Counted from the first letter of the stretch, positions 7,560 through 15,545 are shown. The stretch: 15,646 bases of DNA from Rhodothermales bacterium (GCA_028283985.1 JANQSQ010000040.1:1-15646); one strand, 5' to 3'. The notes: a model not told the origin generated them from the sequence alone. Translations and numbers: made by a program.

Positions 7560-9263
7560 TTACTCGTCCGTCACGCAGCCGAGGCTGGCGGGCCGGACGC
7601 ACTTGATGTACTTGTAGAGCGTGCCGCGCACGGCCTTGAACGCGGGCGCGGACCAGTTTTCTTTCCTGCGCGCCAGTTCGTCCTCGCCGACGTCCATGTC
7701 GATGATGCGCTGTTCGGCGTCGATGGTTACGATGTCCCCATCCTGTACGAAGGCGATGGGACCGCCTTCCTGGGCTTCGGGGCATACGTGCCCGATGATG
7801 AATCCGTGCGATCCCCCGCTGAAGCGTCCGTCGGTCATCAGCGCCACATCCTTGCCGAGGCCGGCACCCATGATCGCGGACGTGGGGGTGAGCATTTCCG
7901 GCATGCCGGGGCCGCCTTTGGGCCCTTCATACCGGATGATGACGATGTCGCCCTTTTGGATCCGGCCCGTCTTCAGCCCGTCCAGCATGTCTTCCTCGGC
8001 GTCGAATACCCGGGCCGGGCCCTTGAAATACGTGCCTTCCTTGCCGGTTATCTTGGCTACGGCTCCTTCCGGCGCCAGATTTCCGTAGAGAATCGTCAGA
8101 TGTCCGGTTTTCTTCAGGGGTTTTTCGAGGGAATGCACGAGGTCCTGTCCCTCGGAGAGTCCCGGCAGAGGTTCGAGGTTCTCCGCCAGCGTTTTGCCGG
8201 TCACCGTCATGCAGGAGCCGTCAAGGTAGCCTTCTTCGAGCAGGTACTTCATGACGGCGGGCGTCCCCCCGATCTCGTGCAGGTCCGCCATCACGTACCG
8301 GCCGCTCGGTTTCAGGTCCGCGAGGTACGGCACGCGGTCGCTGACTCGCTGGAAATCGTCCATGGACAGGTCTACCTCAGAGGCGCGGGCCATCGCAATG
8401 AGATGCAGGACGGCATTCGTCGAGCCGCCCAGCGCCATCACGACCGCCATGGCGTTCTCGAAAGCCTGCCGTGTCATGATGTCGCGGGGTTTGAGATTCT
8501 GCTGGAGCAATTCGCCCACAGCCTCGCCCGCCCGGCGGCATTCGTCCATTTTCTGGTCGTATACGGCGGGCGTGGAGGAAGAATAGGGAAGCGACATGCC
8601 CAGCGCCTCAATGGCGCAGCCCATCGTATTCGCCGTGTACATGCCCCCGCACGCGCCCGCGCCGGGGCACGAATGCCGGACGATGGTTTTGCGTTCCTCG
8701 TCGGTGATGGCGCCGGCAAGATATTCGCCGTAGGACTGCGCGGCGGAGACGATGTCCCGCTTTTGCTCCTCTCCCCGCAGATACGTGCGCCCGGGCAGGA
8801 TCGTGCCGCCGTAGACCACGACGCCCGGCCGGTTCAGCCGGCCCAGCGCCATGATGCAGCCGGGCATGTTTTTGTCGCAGCCCGGGATGGCCACGACCGC
8901 GTCGTACCACTGGGCCCGCACCACGGTCTCGATCGAATCGGCGATAAGGTCGCGGGACTGGAGCGAGAAGCTCATGCCATCGGTACCCATGCTGATGCCG
9001 TCGGATACCCCGATCGTGTTGAACCGCAACCCTACCAGACCGGATGCGGCGACCGCCTCGCGCACCTGCGCAGCCAGTTTGTCGAGATGCATGTTACAGG
9101 GGTTGCCCTCCCACCAGTTGGACACGATGCCGACCTGCGGCTTGTTCATGTCCTCTTCCGTAAGCCCGGCCGCGTACAGCATGGCCTGCGAGATTCCTCG
9201 CGTAAGAGGCTGGGTGATCAGGCGGCTGTACCGGTTCATTTCACGGGATGACGGGTCGGGCAT
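7560..9263 (-). CDS. ilvD: Dihydroxy-acid dehydratase
   Basis: This cytoplasmic Fe-S enzyme of valine, leucine and isoleucine synthesis converts 2,3-dihydroxy acids to 2-keto acids. From ATG 9263 it has 567 residues, the usual size. The frame is open to 9461, but the extra 66 residues are Pro-rich and unlike the family, and RYSRLITQPLTRG, the family start, follows ATG 9263 closely. Cluster and metal motifs are present: GNPCNMH (Cys56), PGCDKNMPGC (Cys129, with Asp130 and Lys131) and CPGAGACGGMYTANTMG (199-215). The substrate region GRFSGGSHGFIIGHVCPEA is also intact. It stands alone, without other ilv or leu genes in the window. A 19-bp palindrome lies about 100 bp upstream. Confidence 0.96.
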   Translation of the reverse strand: MPDPSSREMNRYSRLITQPLTRGISQAMLYAAGLTEEDMNKPQVGIVSNWWEGNPCNMHLDKLAAQVREAVAASGLVGLRFNTIGVSDGISMGTDGMSFSLQSRDLIADSIETVVRAQWYDAVVAIPGCDKNMPGCIMALGRLNRPGVVVYGGTILPGRTYLRGEEQKRDIVSAAQSYGEYLAGAITDEERKTIVRHSCPGAGACGGMYTANTMGCAIEALGMSLPYSSSTPAVYDQKMDECRRAGEAVGELLQQNLKPRDIMTRQAFENAMAVVMALGGSTNAVLHLIAMARASEVDLSMDDFQRVSDRVPYLADLKPSGRYVMADLHEIGGTPAVMKYLLEEGYLDGSCMTVTGKTLAENLEPLPGLSEGQDLVHSLEKPLKKTGHLTILYGNLAPEGAVAKITGKEGTYFKGPARVFDAEEDMLDGLKTGRIQKGDIVIIRYEGPKGGPGMPEMLTPTSAIMGAGLGKDVALMTDGRFSGGSHGFIIGHVCPEAQEGGPIAFVQDGDIVTIDAEQRIIDMDVGEDELARRKENWSAPAFKAVRGTLYKYIKCVRPASLGCVTDE

Positions 9264-9509
9264 TGGGGGTGCGGAGTTGTGGGACAGGGTATGGAGCGGG
9301 TTATTGAATGGAGCCGCAATCGTTTGCAGGACGGCTGGCGGGATATCCTCTAAGTTCTCCGGAACGCGGCGTTCCGGTAAACGGTTGACGACCGGGACGG
9401 ATCCGATCGCCGCGCCGCCTGGGACGCCGGGCGCCGGTTCGGTCACGTGAACCCGGGGCACAGGCAGGGGATGGGAGGCGGTGCGCAGCCGCGGGAATAG
9501 CCCGGGCCG
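9264..9509. other. ilvD upstream region
   Basis: This region should hold the ilvD promoter and leader on the minus strand. I see no branched-chain leader peptide and no convincing riboswitch. The main visible structure is the palindrome listed separately. The minus frame of ilvD stays open through most of it, probably by chance in GC-rich DNA. Confidence 0.4.
9359..9377. promoter_or_regulatory. 19-bp palindrome upstream of ilvD (possible operator)
   Basis: CCGGAACGC-G-GCGTTCCGG has perfect 9-bp arms around a single base, 96 bp before the ilvD start. The compact symmetry fits a dimeric repressor site better than an RNA hairpin, because the 1-base loop cannot fold as written. No regulator is encoded nearby. 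Confidence 0.4.
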
Positions 9510-9611
9510 CTAATCCGTTTCGGCCGATCCTTCCAGCCTTTCGGCCAGCCAGGTCTTGATAAGCGATTGCCGCGTGATCCCCAGATGGTCGCTCGCCCTG
9601 ATTCGTCGAAA
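9510..9611 (-). pseudogene. Ribbon-helix-helix (CopG/BrnA-like) antitoxin remnant, copy A
   Basis: The minus-strand frame reads HLGITRQSLIKTWLAERLEG, then SAETD and a stop (TAG at 9512-9510). This is the second-helix end of a ribbon-helix-helix antitoxin. The 69 bp at 9523-9591 match copy B (10866-10934) at 67 positions. The part before HLG is shortened and diverged compared with copy B, the beta-strand motif (RISIDCP in copy B) is missing, and there is no start codon in frame. No toxin gene lies next to it. Confidence 0.6.
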
Positions 9612-9865
9612 TGCTTCATGTAATTCGTAGTCGGTCGCTGTCCGACATGGCGTGTACGTTGTTTGGAACGCGGCTTTCCATTAGCGATGGCGACATATCC
9701 ACACTAAAAAAACACTAATTAACCCCAAATAAGTATGGAATACACACAATGATTTGCACATAATTAGTTGTAAGTGCTATGCCAACCCTTGACGGAGTGG
9801 GGAAACGCTCCACAGGCGTATCGGCTGCTTTTACATAAGTAACAACCCCAAACGGAGTAAATATT
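9612..9865 (+). promoter_or_regulatory. AT-rich upstream region of the small secreted-protein pair
   Basis: The stretch from about 9690 is clearly AT-richer than its flanks and leads to a purine-rich ribosome-binding site (CGGAG at 9853-9857) before the ATG at 9866. It probably contains the promoter of the two small exported genes. No specific -33/-7 pair is assigned. GGAG and CTCC at about 9796-9815 could form a weak 4-bp hairpin only. Confidence 0.3.
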
Positions 9866-10262
9866 ATGCGTAGTTCAAGAATCGCAGCGGTGGCCCTTGT
9901 GGCATCGCTTTTTTTCATTCTCCCGGCACAACCGCCGGTCGATTAGGCCAGCGCTCAAGTATCGACCCAAGCTATCGAGGCTTGCGATGAGGGCGTTGGG
10001 TCTATGAACGAACGATCCGTGTAGTAACACCGGAGGCGGTTCCGGCGTAGATAATACGCCCCCGCCGCCACCGAGCGGATCGTGTTGCGGAAACAACAGG
10101 ATACAAGCGGGTCCCTATTGCATCACATGCCTCGCAGCGGCCACGGGAATAGGTGTGCCTGCTGGCTTGGGCGCTGGAAGCGCCTATGGTCCCGTGATAG
10201 GAGCCCTTGTAGGCGCAGGTGTTTTTTCGCTTGCGTATTTTCGATGCAAAAGACGCTGCTAA
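9866..10262 (+). pseudogene. Small secreted Cys/Gly-rich protein, broken by an amber codon and a frameshift
   Basis: ATG 9866 begins a good signal peptide (MRSSRIAAVALVASLFFILP) that meets TAG at 9944-9946. The same frame then continues as ASAQVSTQAIEACDEGVGSM to stops at 10022 and 10025. The next frame (+1) is open from 10008 to TAA 10260-10262. It encodes 84 residues with seven Cys, a GGGSG...PPPPP linker, SCCGNNRIQAGPYCITC, then a Gly/Ala-rich hydrophobic segment (GIGVPAGLGAGSAYGPVIG) and a basic RCKRRC end. The tail frame has no usable start of its own. One substitution and one indel would restore a protein of about 130 residues: signal, linker, Cys-rich part, glycine-zipper-like membrane segment. 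It resembles a bacteriocin-like or membrane-acting peptide in build only; I recognise no family. Confidence 0.55.
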
Positions 10263-10285
10263 TCGCAACCTAAATCTTCGGAGCC

Positions 10286-10648
10286 ATGAAAAAGACACTC
10301 CTTTTGATTATCGCGTTGTTCGTGGCGGCCCCTTCGGTTGCCACGGATGAAAACCGATCCATTGACGTACCCGTAGCCGTCGAGACGATCGGCCTGGAAA
10401 AACTTCCGATTGTGGTAGAGGTGCCTCTGAAACTCACTTACACGATCGCTTCAGAAGAAGAGCCCGTAAGGTGTTGGAGGGATAATCAAGAGAAGCACTT
10501 GCAGGTGATGCAGTACGCCTTGATCGTCGGCATTGCGTTCGATGCAGGGCCGTACGGTTCGTATTTCGGCGCGGCGGCTGTGTTTGCCGATCATGCAAAA
10601 TGCAAAATTCAAAAAGCCCGCGCCAAACGTCGCGCAGAAACCGAATAG
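10286..10648 (+). CDS. Small exported protein of unknown function
   Basis: This 120-residue protein has a clear signal peptide (MKKTLLLIIALFVAAPSVAT) and a GGAG ribosome-binding site just before the ATG. The mature part has two Cys (63 and 106), a Val/Pro-rich start, and a C-terminal half with YALIVGIAFDAGPYGSYFG, AAAVFADHAKCK and a highly basic tail. It starts 23 bp after the broken secreted gene, so the two were probably one operon. Its YG-xxx-GA...VF...KCK pattern resembles the tail of that broken gene (YGPVIGA...GVF...RCK), which may mean a shared origin. A strong hairpin terminator follows at 10692. I do not recognise a family. Confidence 0.65.
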   Translation: MKKTLLLIIALFVAAPSVATDENRSIDVPVAVETIGLEKLPIVVEVPLKLTYTIASEEEPVRCWRDNQEKHLQVMQYALIVGIAFDAGPYGSYFGAAAVFADHAKCKIQKARAKRRAETE

Positions 10649-10691
10649 CGTGTTGGGTCTTTGGATATCCGGGCGACCAGCCTGACATACA

Positions 10692-10725
10692 AAACGCCCT
10701 GCCGGATTCGTCCGGCGGGGCGTTT
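10692..10725 (+). terminator. Rho-independent terminator after the small exported protein gene
   Basis: A 15-bp stem with one G-T pair joins AAACGCCCTGCCGGA (10692-10706) to its complement at 10711-10725, closed by a TTCG tetraloop. The A run on the left and GCGTTTA on the right suggest that it may act in both directions, which would also suit antitoxin remnant B from the other side. Apart from this hairpin I see nothing to annotate in 10649-10861. Confidence 0.8.
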
Positions 10726-10861
10726 ATGACCGAAGAGAAGGAGTGGGGTGTGGAACAGCTCAGGATTTCTCGTAAGATATAGCGGTAGGGGAGCCGCCTT
10801 GCGCCCCAGTGAAGGATATCCGCGTCCTGGCGATCCCGTACCGCATATTCGAATTCGGTTC

Positions 10862-10996
10862 CTACGCCGATCCTTCCAGCCGCTCGGCCAGCCAGGTCTT
10901 GATAAGCGATTGCCGCGTGATCCCCAGATGGTCGGCCTCCTCGTCGATTCGTTCGGTCATCCATGCAGGACAATCGATGCTGATCCGCTCTTGACA
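10862..10996 (-). pseudogene. Ribbon-helix-helix (CopG/BrnA-like) antitoxin remnant, copy B
   Basis: The minus frame encodes a full ribbon-helix-helix motif. QERISIDCPAW is the DNA-contacting strand, MTERIDEEADHLG the first helix, and TRQSLIKTWLAERLEGSA the second helix, followed by a stop. The only ATG (10960-10958) falls after the strand and would give just 32 residues. The frame is open further upstream to about 11113 but holds no ATG, GTG or TTG. The gene therefore seems cut at its 5' end, near the start of the divergent lipoprotein operon. No toxin is seen. It matches copy A at 67 of 69 positions (10866-10934) and copy C at 34 of 36. Confidence 0.6.
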
Positions 10997-11085
10997 TTGG
11001 CTTTTTGTGTATCTACCTTGCTCTGTGGGCTGGTCTTCCCAGCCCCATTTTTTGCGATTTACCCAAGTTAAGTCCCCACAAGACC

Positions 11086-12120
11086 ATGATCCGTATACCC
11101 CACTTACCTACCTACCTACCTACCCTGATTACGCTGGCCCTGCTAACCATTGGGCTCATAGGTTGTGACACTGGCGGCAACGGAAACGTTGTAGGGTATA
11201 ACCCTGATGATAATCTCACTCAGGGGAACACCAACCAATCTGTCCATCCCGTTCTTGATACCGAAAACAACAGATTGGTATTCAAGGATCAGGAGCACTT
11301 TGCCAATTTCATGCAGGAAATGAGCGGAGTCCATTCCACGTATGATAAACTTGACGGCCTGGAATCCGAATTAGGACTTCGATCATTGCGTGGTCATATC
11401 AATGATTTGAGAGAAAGCCTTGACAAATCATCAGTAGAAGATTCATTGGCATACTTTGCAGAATATAATAAAATTGAGACGCTTGATATAGTTGAAGACC
11501 CTTTGTTTGCCACAGTGCTAAATGTGCGTGGTGAAATACAGATTGGAAAAATCATACATAAAATTGGTAAATTTTTCGTATATAGTGTGGATAAAGATTA
11601 TGAACATTTGCTTCGCGAAATAGATAACAATGGTAATAATGATATTGAATTTAAAGAAAATGAACACATAGACGTATTTCGTATTAAAAGACAATCCGAA
11701 CTTTCTGGGTTAAGTAAAGATGCAAGTATGGCATCTTCAACTTGTCAGAATAGGTATAATGGAAATCGATATAGAGTTAATGGAAGATCGTGGATTACAA
11801 CGTACGGGATGTATGGATCTGCTGGAACTCAAACCCATCATTATAAAAGAATAAATATTTTTGGTACATATCGATTAAGAAGTGTTCATAAAATCTCTGT
11901 TACTATGACAGTGCAATTATATAATCAAGGAAATTATTACTCTCATACAAACTATACCGTGACTAATTATAATGTCAGTGCAATAATTTTTACTTTTGCG
12001 CCAGGTAATATTCCGAATGGTGGAATTCATGGCTACATAGATGCTCACCACCACATTGAACGAGCGGATGATGGCTCGACGGCGGGTTGTTCCACATACG
12101 TTTCTCGCTCGGCATCATAA
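11086..12120 (+). CDS. AT-rich lipoprotein of unknown function, first gene of the TonB-receptor operon
   Basis: From ATG 11086 this 344-residue protein has a lipoprotein signal: MIRIPHLPTYLPTLITLALL, then TIGLIGC with the lipobox LIGC. An upstream in-frame ATG at 11005 would bury this signal and is rejected. A helical, acidic part (about 65-150) follows. Next is DNNGNNDIEFKE (residues 180-191), which fits an EF-hand loop except that Asn replaces the usual Gly6. The C-terminal half is rich in Tyr, Asn, Ser and Thr and looks like beta structure. GC content falls sharply from about 11400 to 12010 compared with the neighbours, suggesting foreign origin. It ends 26 bp before the TonB-dependent receptor, so it is probably a surface or periplasmic lipoprotein of that system. 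I recognise no family. Confidence 0.8.
   Translation: MIRIPHLPTYLPTLITLALLTIGLIGCDTGGNGNVVGYNPDDNLTQGNTNQSVHPVLDTENNRLVFKDQEHFANFMQEMSGVHSTYDKLDGLESELGLRSLRGHINDLRESLDKSSVEDSLAYFAEYNKIETLDIVEDPLFATVLNVRGEIQIGKIIHKIGKFFVYSVDKDYEHLLREIDNNGNNDIEFKENEHIDVFRIKRQSELSGLSKDASMASSTCQNRYNGNRYRVNGRSWITTYGMYGSAGTQTHHYKRINIFGTYRLRSVHKISVTMTVQLYNQGNYYSHTNYTVTNYNVSAIIFTFAPGNIPNGGIHGYIDAHHHIERADDGSTAGCSTYVSRSAS
11105..11124 (+). repeat. Tetranucleotide repeat TACC x5 inside the lipoprotein signal-peptide codons
   Basis: Five perfect TACC units lie about 20 bases after the start codon and encode the LPTYLPT stretch. Adding or losing one unit would shift the frame before the lipobox. Confidence 0.9.
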
Positions 12121-12146
12121 AGCTCTTCATAATACTCACCTCCGTA

Positions 12147-14528
12147 ATGGTGAAATTGTGTTTTCGCATTTCATTCAAACATGCCATTAGTGTCATAGCG
12201 CTACTGTCATGCTTCAGCCTCAACGTAGCCGCTGGTCAGTCCTGGACGATCAGCGGCTACGTGGAAGATGCTTCGAGTGGAGAGAGACTTCAAAGCGTGG
12301 CTGTCGGCGTTCCGGCGCTTTCCGTCGGGACGGTAAGCAACGGGTACGGTTTCTACAGCCTTACCGTTCGAACCGATTCCCTTGCGCTTCTGTTTTCGCA
12401 TGTCGGGTACGAATCGGAGTCGTATCCGCTCGTTTTAGCCGCCGATACAACGCTGGACGCCGTCCTCACGCCGCGTACCATCGAACTCGCCGGGGTGGAA
12501 GTGAGGGCTCGGCAGGACAGGCCTGTGCAGCCGGGATGGCACGACGTCTCGCTGGAGCAGGTCAAGACGTTGCCGGTCCTGCTTGGCGAAGTGGATATCC
12601 AGAAGACGCTCCAGTTGTTGCCCGGCGTCCAGGGAGGCGTGGAGGGCGGCAGCGGGATGCACGTACGTGGCGGCAGGCTGGGCCAGAACCTGATCCTTCT
12701 GGATGGACTCCCCCTGTACAACCCCAATCACCTGTTCGGTTTTCTGAGCGCTTTCAACGCGAGCGCCATGAAGCATGTGGAGTTGATCAAGGGTGGATTT
12801 CCTGCGCGGTACGGAGGACGGATATCGTCGGTGCTGAATCTCACGATGAAGGAAGGCAATCTGAAGGAATTCGCAGGAGAGGCGTCGATAGGCATTCTGT
12901 CTTCTCAGGTAACTTTGGAAGGTCCCCTGAAGAATGATCGCGCCTCGTTCCTGCTTGCTGCGCGCAGGACATACATTGAACCGCTGGTTGCTTTGGCGCG
13001 CATGTTCCAGAAAGAGACTCCACGGGAGCGCACGAGGTATTTTTTCCATGACGCCAATCTGAAGGTCAATTATATCCTGTCGAGGCGGGATCGCCTCTAC
13101 GTGAGTGCGCATACCGCACAGGACGGTTGGCGCAGCCGCGAAGATCTTCCGAATGACCGGACCGAGAAGGATCGCCTCGACTGGTTTGGCCACCTCGCGT
13201 CTTTTCGCTGGAACAGGGTTCTCGGAAGCCGGACATTCTCGAATACGCTGATCGGGGCCACGAACTATCGTTTCGAACAGCGTTTCAACAACGTGGAAGA
13301 GATCACGTCCGGGAGAGGGGATTACGAAGATGTATACGAAGGCTCTTATTTTTCGACCATTCGCGATCTGACGGTCAAAACGGATATCGAATACATACCC
13401 AATCCCCGGCATTACCTTCGTTTCGGCCTTGAAGGAACCCTGCATCGTTTCACGCCCGGCGCCGTGGAGACGGCGCTCAATGTGCCGGGACAACCGCCCG
13501 TTAGAATAGACAGGAAACCCGCCGGGACTATCCGGTCGCAGGAACTTGCGCTGTATGCCGAAGACGATCTGGATATCCCCGGATTCCTCCAACTGAATCC
13601 GGGATTGCGTTTCTCGATCTATTTCGTTGATGGACGAACATACCGCTCGCTGGAGCCCCGTCTCAGCCTGCGGCGAGGCGTATCGAGGCAAACGATGATT
13701 CATGCCTCGTACACGGCCATGCAGCAGTATGTGCATCTGCTGAAGGGCAATGGATTCGAGGGCCTTTCCGCGGATCTGTGGCTTCCTCTTGCGGCAGGCG
13801 CCCGGCCGCAGCGTGCGCATCAGGCGGCTGCGGGCGCGACGCACGCGTTTCCGGAGGCCGGATATGACGTATCTCTCGAGGGGTATTACAAATGGATGAC
13901 CGGACTTATCCAGTACAAAGGCGGCGTACCCGCTATAGAATCGGCGTATTCGGAGTGGCCCGACCTGGTTGAAAGCGGGGACGGATCGTCGTATGGGGTT
14001 GAGGTGCTTGTGCGGAAAACGCAAGGGCGCCTGACCGGGTGGGTGGCGTACACTCTGGCGCGTACGACCCGGCAATTCGAGAACCTGAACGGGGGGAAAT
14101 CTTTTCCGGACCGCTATGACCGGCGCCACGACATTGCCGTGGTTGTGCAACATCGCTTGACCCCTGCGATAGATATCTCCGCCAACTGGGTATTTGGGAG
14201 CGGATACGCCATCTGGTTGCCGAGCGCCCAGTATATTGCTGAGCCCGCGTGGAATACGTTCGGCAACATGTTGTCGTCAAGCGTGGTTCATTACGGTCCT
14301 CGGAATGCATCGCGCCTTCCTGCTTATCATCGACTCGACCTGTCGTTTCGTTTTCACAAACAACGAACATGGGGCGAACAGGCGCTTGTCGTCGGAGCTT
14401 GGAATGCCTATAACAAAAAGAACCCTTTCCGATTGGATATAGAGGAACCTTATATCGAACCCGGTAAATTTCGTCGATTCACGTTGTTTCCCCTGCTTCC
14501 CTCTCTGGCTTACAATGTGAAATTCTGA
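12147..14528 (+). CDS. TonB-dependent outer-membrane receptor with carboxypeptidase-regulatory-like domain
   Basis: From ATG 12147 this is a 793-residue outer-membrane importer. The start gives a normal signal peptide (VIALLSCFSLNVAAGQS); the upstream ATG 12087 overlaps the lipoprotein gene and is less likely. Residues about 33-118 form the carboxypeptidase-regulatory-like domain (SGYVEDASSGERLQSVAVGV...SNGYGFYSL). The plug covers about 120-235 (LPGVQGGVEGGSGMHVRGG, LILLDGLPLYNPNHLFG, VELIKGGFPARYGGR). The rest is a beta-barrel ending in an aromatic residue (LAYNVKF). It draws TonB-ExbBD energy to bring in a large or scarce ligand, not identifiable here. It lies between the AT-rich lipoprotein and the DUF4249 gene in one operon. 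No anti-sigma or sigma factor gene is nearby, so I see no sign of sigma/anti-sigma control. Confidence 0.93.
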   Translation: MVKLCFRISFKHAISVIALLSCFSLNVAAGQSWTISGYVEDASSGERLQSVAVGVPALSVGTVSNGYGFYSLTVRTDSLALLFSHVGYESESYPLVLAADTTLDAVLTPRTIELAGVEVRARQDRPVQPGWHDVSLEQVKTLPVLLGEVDIQKTLQLLPGVQGGVEGGSGMHVRGGRLGQNLILLDGLPLYNPNHLFGFLSAFNASAMKHVELIKGGFPARYGGRISSVLNLTMKEGNLKEFAGEASIGILSSQVTLEGPLKNDRASFLLAARRTYIEPLVALARMFQKETPRERTRYFFHDANLKVNYILSRRDRLYVSAHTAQDGWRSREDLPNDRTEKDRLDWFGHLASFRWNRVLGSRTFSNTLIGATNYRFEQRFNNVEEITSGRGDYEDVYEGSYFSTIRDLTVKTDIEYIPNPRHYLRFGLEGTLHRFTPGAVETALNVPGQPPVRIDRKPAGTIRSQELALYAEDDLDIPGFLQLNPGLRFSIYFVDGRTYRSLEPRLSLRRGVSRQTMIHASYTAMQQYVHLLKGNGFEGLSADLWLPLAAGARPQRAHQAAAGATHAFPEAGYDVSLEGYYKWMTGLIQYKGGVPAIESAYSEWPDLVESGDGSSYGVEVLVRKTQGRLTGWVAYTLARTTRQFENLNGGKSFPDRYDRRHDIAVVVQHRLTPAIDISANWVFGSGYAIWLPSAQYIAEPAWNTFGNMLSSSVVHYGPRNASRLPAYHRLDLSFRFHKQRTWGEQALVVGAWNAYNKKNPFRLDIEEPYIEPGKFRRFTLFPLLPSLAYNVKF

Positions 14529-14537
14529 GATAGATTC

Positions 14538-15545
14538 ATGCGAACGTTTTGCATCGCGGTCATGTTATGTACGCTCAGTGCTTGCGAAAGCATCATTGAG
14601 TTGGAAACACCTTACGGAGAGCACAAGATCGTTGCACATGGTTTTTTTATGCCGGATAGCGTCTGGACGGTTGACGTAGACATTAGCCTTCAGACCAGTG
14701 GCTTCCCCGTTACGTTATTGTCCAGAGATACAAAACAGACCGTGGTGGTTGTGGCGGACGATACGGGCGGCGTGGATACGCTTCAGTATTACAGGGGGGT
14801 GGGGTACAATTATCGATCTGTGCAGGGTATGCGTCCGCGGCCTGGCGTGACCTATACGCTGCGGGTAGAAATGCCTGGTTTCGTTTCCAGCGAGACATTA
14901 GCGCCCCCTGTGCCTGTTGAAGCCTCGGCGCAACTCCCGGAACGGACGACTGTGCAGAATGCCGTGTATTCGAACGATAACGGAACTTCTTCGCTACACT
15001 TCTCCATAGAGGACCTCCCGGGAGCGAATTACTATCGCATCGAGCTTTTTCAGATCGGACCCGAGGATGGTAGGGCTATAATTAATGACACTTTATTTAT
15101 CCCTCCGGCCGTAGAGAATGTTTTCCATTATCGCAAGGTTGATTTCCATAGCACCGATCCTGCCTTTCGTTTTCATTATGGCGAGGTGGGCACTTTGGAA
15201 CAACGCGAAGAGATAGATTTCGATTTTCCTGGACGGGCTGTTTTTTCGGACGCTCTTTTCGATGGAGCGTCGCACGATATCGAAATAGTCTTCGAACCGT
15301 ATACCTATCCAGGATTCGAACCTCGTTTTTCGATGATTCTATCTACCCTTTCCAGTGATCTTTTCATGTATCTGCATACGCTAAATCGACATGAGAACGA
15401 AGCGGCAGGAGGCGATTCCTACTATGCCTCTGAAGTCTTTCCCGTACCCGTATACACCAACATAAAGAACGGATACGGCGTGTTCGCCGGGTATGTGAGC
15501 GATACGTACCGGTTCGATCTGGACGGAAACGAGTGGCAAGAGTAG
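14538..15545 (+). CDS. DUF4249 family lipoprotein (receptor partner)
   Basis: This 335-residue protein has a lipoprotein signal (FCIAVMLCTLSAC, lipobox LSAC) followed by ESIIELETPYGEHKIVAHGF. That opening is typical of DUF4249 proteins, which regularly follow a TonB-dependent receptor in Bacteroidota and probably serve as a surface lid or ligand-capture subunit, as SusD does. A beta-rich first domain runs to about 125 (GVTYTLRVEMPGFVSSETLA), and a second part ends in YTNIKNGYGVFAGYVSDTY, a family landmark. It starts 9 bp after the receptor stop, so the two are surely co-transcribed. The ligand is unknown. There is no obvious terminator in the 60 bp after its stop. Confidence 0.88.
   Translation: MRTFCIAVMLCTLSACESIIELETPYGEHKIVAHGFFMPDSVWTVDVDISLQTSGFPVTLLSRDTKQTVVVVADDTGGVDTLQYYRGVGYNYRSVQGMRPRPGVTYTLRVEMPGFVSSETLAPPVPVEASAQLPERTTVQNAVYSNDNGTSSLHFSIEDLPGANYYRIELFQIGPEDGRAIINDTLFIPPAVENVFHYRKVDFHSTDPAFRFHYGEVGTLEQREEIDFDFPGRAVFSDALFDGASHDIEIVFEPYTYPGFEPRFSMILSTLSSDLFMYLHTLNRHENEAAGGDSYYASEVFPVPVYTNIKNGYGVFAGYVSDTYRFDLDGNEWQE

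Noticed and set aside
7788..9251. A 487-codon plus-strand open frame inside ilvD
   Set aside because: It is the mirror of the ilvD coding strand in GC-rich DNA. Its product is rich in Arg, His and Gly with no recognisable fold, while ilvD is complete with all its motifs.
9264..9461. N-terminal extension of ilvD to the ATG at 9461
   Set aside because: The 66 extra residues are Pro-rich and unlike any dihydroxy-acid dehydratase, and they would span the palindrome. ATG 9263 gives the usual length.
9866..10262. Programmed frameshift or stop read-through in the small secreted gene
   Set aside because: No slippery heptamer or downstream pseudoknot is evident, and two separate lesions would need recoding. 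Decay or sequence error is simpler.
11005..11085. Upstream ATG for the lipoprotein gene
   Set aside because: It would place 27 residues before a complete lipoprotein signal peptide.
12435..14153. A 572-codon minus-strand open frame inside the TonB-dependent receptor gene
   Set aside because: It is an antisense shadow: the receptor frame has continuous domain homology, and this one shows none.
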